Below the pieces are notes generated by a model. The model made no database searches, was not told the origin of the DNA, and saw only the letters and a list, made by a program, of their open reading frames with translations. Below, piece by piece: positions 14,381 through 17,960 of a DNA stretch of 17,960 nucleotides (the stretch's first letter is position 1; each line of letters starts with the position of its first letter). A program made the position numbers and the translations under genes. The stretch is from DASTYU01 sp035764655 (GTDB lineage Bacteria; Chloroflexota; Limnocylindria; Limnocylindrales; CSP1-4), in the NCBI GenBank assembly GCA_035764655.1, contig DASTYU010000176.1, forward strand, positions 1 to 17,960, given 5' to 3'.

Positions 14381-15091
14381 CTACACGCACCCGGTCGTCG
14401 CATCGATCGCAGGGTGCGTCCGCGGGCATGGCGTCCGGCCGCCAATCGCGAGGGCACCGGTCGTTGCCGGGTCCAACCGATCGCGCAGATGCCTGAGTGC
14501 GCGCCTCGTCCTCGTCTTGACCGTTCCCAGCGGCCAGCCGAGCTTCGCAGCAATCTCGACCTGGGTAAGGTGCGCGCCGTAGGCGAGCCGGATCACCGAG
14601 CGTTCCGCCGGCGGGAGCGATGCGATCGCCTCCGCCATGGACGCTTGACCCTCGAGATCGACCACGGCGGCTTCCGGACTCGGATCCGGACGGCCCGTCG
14701 CGACAGGAGCCCCTGCGATCGCGAGCCAATCCGCGAGCGAGCCGTCGTCCGCGTCCGGCGTCGCGAGCGCGGAGAACGTGACGGCGCGATCGTGGCGGCG
14801 GGCAGAGCGAAGATGATCGATCGCCCGATTGCGGGCGATCGCGAGCAGCCAACCTCGCAGTGACCCGCGCGCCGGATCGAAGAGCTCTGCCCGGTCCCAG
14901 AGAGTCAGGAAGGTTTCCTGGACGACATCGCCGGCGAGGCCTGCATCACCGGTCGTCCGTCTGGCAAGGGCGAAGACATCACGAACGTGCCGGTCGTACA
15001 TCGAGCCGAGTGCCTCGGCGGATCCGTCCGCGATCAACAGGACCAGTTCTTCGTCCGTCTGCGGCTTGGGTGCTTGGGACGCTTCGATCAC
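14381..15091 (-). CDS. RNA polymerase ECF sigma factor (SigK/RpoE-like)
   Basis: Alternative sigma factor of 236 aa directing RNA polymerase to a specific promoter set. Region 2 (about 27-98) includes YDRHVRDVFALARR, AGDVVQETFLTLW and GWLLAIARNRAIDHLRS. Region 4 (about 153-207) includes LPPAERSVIRLAYGAHLTQ and LGWPLGTVKTRTRRAL, the -35-recognising helix-turn-helix. A linker of about 50 residues lies between. The last ~30 residues, containing two Cys and a His (PCPRTHPA, then TTGCV), extend past region 4. Start GTG 15091 is preferred to TTG 15094, because GAGGGG lies 6 nt upstream. No anti-sigma gene is adjacent. The gene is divergent from a MarR regulator and flanked by two genes with matching ECF-type promoters. 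Confidence 0.93.
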   Translation of the reverse strand: MIEASQAPKPQTDEELVLLIADGSAEALGSMYDRHVRDVFALARRTTGDAGLAGDVVQETFLTLWDRAELFDPARGSLRGWLLAIARNRAIDHLRSARRHDRAVTFSALATPDADDGSLADWLAIAGAPVATGRPDPSPEAAVVDLEGQASMAEAIASLPPAERSVIRLAYGAHLTQVEIAAKLGWPLGTVKTRTRRALRHLRDRLDPATTGALAIGGRTPCPRTHPAIDATTGCV

Positions 15092-15112
15092 CAAGTTCCC
15101 CTCTTGATACTT

Positions 15113-15141
15113 TTGTATAACTATCTCGCAAGTGAGATACT
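15113..15141 (+). promoter_or_regulatory. Predicted promoter of the MarR gene
   Basis: TTGTAT (15113-15118), a 17-nt spacer and GATACT (15136-15141) resemble a housekeeping promoter, with transcription starting near 15148 and a leader of about 30 nt. The spacer contains the TATCTC/GAGATA palindrome. Both hexamers match consensus at four or fewer positions, so this is tentative. Confidence 0.45.
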
Positions 15142-15149
15142 TACGTCAA
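15120..15149 (-). promoter_or_regulatory. Predicted promoter of the sigma factor gene
   Basis: Minus-strand TTGACG (15149-15144), an 18-nt spacer and GATAGT (15125-15120) form a sigma-70-like promoter about 30 nt before the start codon. The TATCTC/GAGATA palindrome sits in its spacer. No TGAAACC/CGTATGG element occurs here, so autoregulation by the sigma factor is not indicated. Confidence 0.5.
15122..15139. promoter_or_regulatory. Candidate MarR operator (TATCTC-N6-GAGATA)
   Basis: TATCTCGCAAGTGAGATA is an 18-bp inverted repeat with 6-bp arms and a 6-nt centre, in the AT-rich spacer between the divergent sigma and MarR genes. It lies inside both predicted promoters. Operators of about this size between a marR gene and its divergent neighbour are usual for the family. 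Binding here is inferred. Confidence 0.65.
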
Positions 15150-15177
15150 GACTTTTATTGAGGTACGATTCAAGCCG

Positions 15178-15675
15178 ATGGCTGAGGACGTAACAGATCG
15201 GGTACTCGGTGGCTGGGGCGCGGCGCGCCCGGATCTCGAGATGGAGCCGCTGCGGGTGACCGCGCGCCTGAGCCGCATCGGCCCGTTGCTCGCTCGCAGG
15301 CAGGACGAGGTCTTCAGCCGGTTCGGACTGAGCCGCGGTGAGGTCGGGATGCTCAGCGCCCTTCGCATCGCGGGGCCGCCCCATCGCCTCTCCCCGAGCC
15401 GCCTGGGGCGCGGGCTGATGATCTCCTCCGCTGGAATTACCAGCCGCACCGATCGGCTCGAACGACGCGGCCTCGTGCGTCGGCTGCCGGATCCACACGA
15501 TCGTCGCGGCGTGATCGTCGAACTGACGGCCGAGGGCCTCGATGCCGTGGACGCGGCCGTGCGCGCCGTGGCCCTGAGCGATCAGCAGCTGCTCGAGCGC
15601 TTTGACACCGCCGAGATGGCCTCGCTGGAGGGACTCCTGCGGAAGCTCCTCGCGGGACTCGAATTGCCCGAGTGA
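15178..15675 (+). CDS. MarR family transcriptional regulator
   Basis: A 165-aa winged-helix repressor. The N-terminal helices (about 20-60) include the dimerisation segment; the DNA-binding part spans about 70-120, with LSPSRLGRGLMISSAGITSR as helix-turn-helix, RLERRGLVRRLPD, and the wing DPHDRRGVIVELTAEG, the family's DxR wing signature. The C-terminal helix completes the dimer interface. It has a MarR-like length. Start ATG 15178 has no strong ribosome-binding site (GAGG lies 14 nt upstream), so translation may be modest or from a short leader. It is divergent from the ECF sigma gene and shares the palindrome at 15122-15139, so self-repression and control of the sigma gene are likely. No ligand can be inferred. 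Confidence 0.93.
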   Translation: MAEDVTDRVLGGWGAARPDLEMEPLRVTARLSRIGPLLARRQDEVFSRFGLSRGEVGMLSALRIAGPPHRLSPSRLGRGLMISSAGITSRTDRLERRGLVRRLPDPHDRRGVIVELTAEGLDAVDAAVRAVALSDQQLLERFDTAEMASLEGLLRKLLAGLELPE

Positions 15676-15712
15676 TCACGGGCCCGGTGTCAGCGAATTG
15701 ACATCGGCTTCA

Positions 15713-15743
15713 TGAAACCGGAGGCGAGACCGTCTCCGTATGG
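15713..15743 (+). promoter_or_regulatory. ECF-type promoter of the RTX-like gene (TGAAACC-N17-CGTATGG)
   Basis: TGAAACC (15713-15719) and CGTATGG (15737-15743) are 17 nt apart, ending 79 nt before the ATG at 15823. It is the same bipartite element as upstream of the DUF4242 gene (14334-14364). Within the spacer lies a short inverted repeat GAGAC-C-GTCTC (15726-15736), absent from the other copy. Confidence 0.72.
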
Positions 15744-15822
15744 CTCCCGCACACGGTCATCCCGTTCTGGCGCCAGATCCCTTGCCTGGCCGATTGAGGT
15801 GGCCAGGAACAGGAGATCAACC

Positions 15823-16848
15823 ATGACTGGAACTGCAACACGTGCGCGCCCACGCGACGCGACGCAGGCCTTGATCGGCGGCGTCCTCGGGGCGCTCACC
15901 GGCGCGCTGATGCTCACCCTGCTGGTCGGCAGTGGCGTGGCACGCGGAGCTGCTCCGCAGCTGACTGGCGGAGTCGTCGACGGGACACTCGTCCTTCACG
16001 GCGGGCCGAACCCGGAACGAATCGCGCTGCGCCTCAGTCCGCTCGACTCGAACCGGCTCCTCGTGGATGACGGATCGGCGGAGCAGTCCTTCGACCTCGC
16101 GACCTTCGCCGCGATCGCGGTCGACGCCGGGAACGGTGATGACGTGGTCGTGATCGATCAGTCCAACGGTGTGTTCACGACCATCAAGCCCACCCGCATC
16201 GCGGGCGGAAACGGCGACGACACGCTCCTCGGGGGCAGCGGCGCCGAGACCTTCGACGGGGGTCGGGGCGACGACGTCGCCGATGGCAATGGCGGTGCCG
16301 ACACGGCGTTCCTCGGCAGCGGCGACGACACCTTTGTCTGGGATCCCGGCGACGGGTCCGACCGCTTCGAAGGCGGCAGCGGCTCGGACACGATGGTGTT
16401 CAACGGCGCTGCCGGAAACGAGATCATGGCCGCGACGGCGGACGGCGGCCGCGTTCGATTCACCCGCGTCCAGGGATCCATCGTGATGGATCTCGACGAC
16501 GTCGAGGTCATCGACGTCCGCGCCCTCGGAGGCACGGACGCGATCACGGTCGGCGATGTGGGGGCAACCGATCTTCGCCGGGTCGACGTCAATCTCGCGA
16601 CAGCATTGGGCGGGACCTTGTCCGACGGAGTCGCGGACACGGTCACCGTGACCGGTACGCCGGGCATCGACACGATCCGTGCGTCCACCGTCGGTGCGGC
16701 GGCCGAGGTCACGGGCCTGTCCGCGGTGGTGCGGATCCTCCACGCGGATCCCGACCTTGACACCCTCGTGCTCGATACGCTCGACGGGGCTGACATCGTG
16801 TCGATCGACGCCGACGTGCAGGACGTCGTCAACGTCACGGTCCAGTAG
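15823..16848 (+). CDS. Secreted RTX-like calcium-binding repeat protein
   Basis: A 341-aa predicted exported protein. An N-terminal signal peptide (hydrophobic run about 15-40, cleavage likely near Ala40-Arg-Gly-Ala) is followed by a beta-rich segment. Residues about 127-193 contain degenerate RTX nonapeptides (GGNGDDTLL, GGSGAETFD, GGRGDDVAD, GSGDDTFVW, GGSGSDTMV), which form calcium-binding beta-rolls. The C-terminal ~140 residues continue as Asp/Gly-rich strands (GGTDAITVGD, GTPGIDTIR). There is no enzymatic domain. The ATG at 15823 is chosen because AGGAGA lies 6 nt upstream and the signal peptide starts there; a longer open frame from 15712 runs through the ECF-type promoter. The role may be structural or protective at the cell surface; this is inference. 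Confidence 0.85.
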   Translation: MTGTATRARPRDATQALIGGVLGALTGALMLTLLVGSGVARGAAPQLTGGVVDGTLVLHGGPNPERIALRLSPLDSNRLLVDDGSAEQSFDLATFAAIAVDAGNGDDVVVIDQSNGVFTTIKPTRIAGGNGDDTLLGGSGAETFDGGRGDDVADGNGGADTAFLGSGDDTFVWDPGDGSDRFEGGSGSDTMVFNGAAGNEIMAATADGGRVRFTRVQGSIVMDLDDVEVIDVRALGGTDAITVGDVGATDLRRVDVNLATALGGTLSDGVADTVTVTGTPGIDTIRASTVGAAAEVTGLSAVVRILHADPDLDTLVLDTLDGADIVSIDADVQDVVNVTVQ

Positions 16849-16866
16849 CCAGGACGGAAATCACAC

Positions 16867-16890
16867 GGGAGCGGTCGGTTGACCGCTCCC
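16867..16890. terminator. Hairpin between convergent genes (likely bidirectional terminator)
   Basis: GGGAGCGGTC (16867-16876) and GACCGCTCCC (16881-16890) form a perfect 10-bp stem with a GGTT loop, 18 nt after the RTX-like stop codon and 26 nt beyond the stop of the converging UbiB-like gene. No T-tract follows on the plus strand; GTGTGATTT follows on the minus strand. Confidence 0.65.
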
Positions 16891-16915
16891 ATCACTGATC
16901 GTCCGGCCCGCCGGA

Positions 16916-17960
16916 CTAGTGGTTGTCGCCCATGTCGCGCAAGCTCGAGATCAGGACGACGACGAGGATGATCAGCAGCCCGAGAAGCCCGTAGTGCAGG
17001 AAGGGGTAAGGCAGGTCGCCCGGGATCATCTGCCGAGTCTCGCGTGGATACGCCAGCACGAGGTACAGGAACCCGCCGACGGCCAGCACGCCGACACCGA
17101 GTGACACCAGCCGGCGCCGAACCTGCCGGATCCGCCGGCGGAACCCGAACAGCGACGTCTGGGCTTCGACGATGAACGACTCCTGGCCCTCGATGAACTC
17201 CATGAACTCGATGGTCCGTTGGATGCGCGCAGCTCCGGCGAACAGCCGGTCGACCGTGCGCCTTGGGTCAAGCCAGGCCATGCCCTGCTGGCGGGCCAGC
17301 CGACGGACGAACTGGCGGACGTTGTCCTGGAGGTCGTACTCGATCGCGAGCGCGTGGCGAAGCGCGCCGAGGGTCACGAGCATCTTGAGATAGGCGACGA
17401 TGCTCGCGGACAGCGTCAGCTCGTGGACCCGGATCGTCGCGAGGATATCGACCGCGAGGCGCGAATAGGGATTGTCGGTCGAGTCGCGCGCCGGCCCGGG
17501 AGCGTCTTCCGTCACCCGCGTCCGGCTGGCGACCGTGTCATACAGGAAGGCCTGGTGGACGCGGATGAGCTGCCAGCGCGCAGCGTTGGAGTCCGTCGCC
17601 GGGCCCGGCGCCAACCAGCGCATGAGCTCGCGGACGGCGCCCTCCACGTCGCCCCGGAAGAGCAGCCAGCTGTAGCGCGTCAGTGAGTCGCGAACACGGT
17701 TCGGCAGCTGCCCGACGATGCCAAAGTCGACGTAGCCGATCGCGTCGCCGGGCAGGACGAACAGGTTGGCTGGGTGCAAGTCGGCGTGGAAGTAACCGAA
17801 CACGAAGACCTGGTTGAGCATGTTCCAGTCGAGGCGACGGACGATGCGGTCAAGGTCGTGGCCCGCAGCGGCCAGCGCTTCGAGGTAGACCTGGTCGCGG
17901 TTGCGCCGGGCGACCATGATCTCAATGAGCGGGATGCCCTCGATCCGCTCGGCCGTCAGG
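16916..17960 (-). CDS. UbiB/ABC1 (AarF) kinase-like protein, C-terminal part (5' end outside window)
   Basis: The C-terminal ~347 codons of an atypical protein-kinase-like ATPase of the UbiB/ABC1 family, which in many bacteria is linked to quinone or lipid metabolism. The frame is open to the window edge (LTAERIEGIPLIEIM), so the start lies outside; the ERIEGI segment is the family's core. Next come YFHADLHPANLFV and YVDFGIVGQL, equivalents of the catalytic-loop HxDxHPxN and the DFG metal-binding motif. An all-helical region and two C-terminal membrane helices follow (around 17130-17010 and 17000-16935). The C-terminal hairpin is a known feature of UbiB-type proteins. The convergent neighbour is the RTX-like gene. 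Its presence in the same window as NDH-2 gives only loose support for a quinone link. Confidence 0.9.
   Translation of the reverse strand, partial: LTAERIEGIPLIEIMVARRNRDQVYLEALAAAGHDLDRIVRRLDWNMLNQVFVFGYFHADLHPANLFVLPGDAIGYVDFGIVGQLPNRVRDSLTRYSWLLFRGDVEGAVRELMRWLAPGPATDSNAARWQLIRVHQAFLYDTVASRTRVTEDAPGPARDSTDNPYSRLAVDILATIRVHELTLSASIVAYLKMLVTLGALRHALAIEYDLQDNVRQFVRRLARQQGMAWLDPRRTVDRLFAGAARIQRTIEFMEFIEGQESFIVEAQTSLFGFRRRIRQVRRRLVSLGVGVLAVGGFLYLVLAYPRETRQMIPGDLPYPFLHYGLLGLLIILVVVLISSLRDMGDNH

Noticed and set aside
14283..14852. Upstream extension of the DUF4242 frame
   Set aside because: It is antisense-free but out of frame within the sigma gene and Arg/Gly-rich; the TTG at 14282 with GGAG upstream begins the recognisable family sequence.
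15712..15822. Longer start for the RTX-like protein
   Set aside because: It would cover the ECF-type promoter and place 37 polar residues before the signal peptide; the ATG at 15823 has AGGAGA at good spacing.
1..17960. CRISPR array, insertion sequence or prophage
   Set aside because: No regularly spaced direct repeats, transposase or integrase motifs, or phage genes were seen in any frame.

Overview
This is a high-GC bacterial chromosomal segment, densely coded and strongly GC-biased at third codon positions. Gene content points to an actinobacterium or, somewhat more likely, a GC-rich Chloroflexota lineage: FtsX/LolD-type ABC modules, a three-gene-style NarL two-component locus, DipZ-like redoxin, type II NADH dehydrogenase, BldC/MerR-like regulator, and UbiB kinase with C-terminal membrane segments. 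The taxon is an inference from family resemblance; no rRNA, tRNA, CRISPR array, IS element or phage gene was seen.

Layout. Positions 1-3337 (+): the C-terminal part of an FtsX-type permease, then two different LolD/MacB-type ATPases, the first carrying an AbrB-like C-terminal domain; a strong intrinsic terminator closes the operon at 3442-3489. Positions 3521-7262: an SRPBCC protein (-), a five-helix membrane protein (+), a secreted lipoprotein of unknown function (+) and a small membrane-anchored hypothetical protein (-). Positions 7367-10324: a divergent CPBP-type membrane protein (-) and a histidine kinase/response regulator pair (+), with an 18-bp palindrome between them. Positions 10321-11343: a MerR/BldC-like regulator (-) whose stop codon overlaps that of the response regulator, and a possible small gene (-). 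Positions 11488-13955 (+): a DipZ-like redoxin lacking the second active-site cysteine, followed 2 nt later by a type II NADH dehydrogenase-like flavoprotein. Positions 14034-16848: a symmetric regulatory cluster (below). Positions 16916-17960 (-): the C-terminal part of a UbiB/ABC1 kinase-like protein.

The most interesting part is 14034-16848. An ECF sigma factor (-) and a MarR repressor (+) are divergently transcribed from a short AT-rich region whose palindrome sits inside both predicted promoters. The two outer genes, a DUF4242 (SCO4226-type nickel-binding) protein and a secreted RTX-like calcium-binding repeat protein, are each preceded by the same bipartite element TGAAACC-N17-CGTATGG. 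I found no other copy in the window. This fits a small regulon in which the MarR protein gates the sigma factor and the sigma factor drives both outer genes. No anti-sigma gene is adjacent. The element and palindrome are read directly from the sequence; the regulatory circuit is inference.
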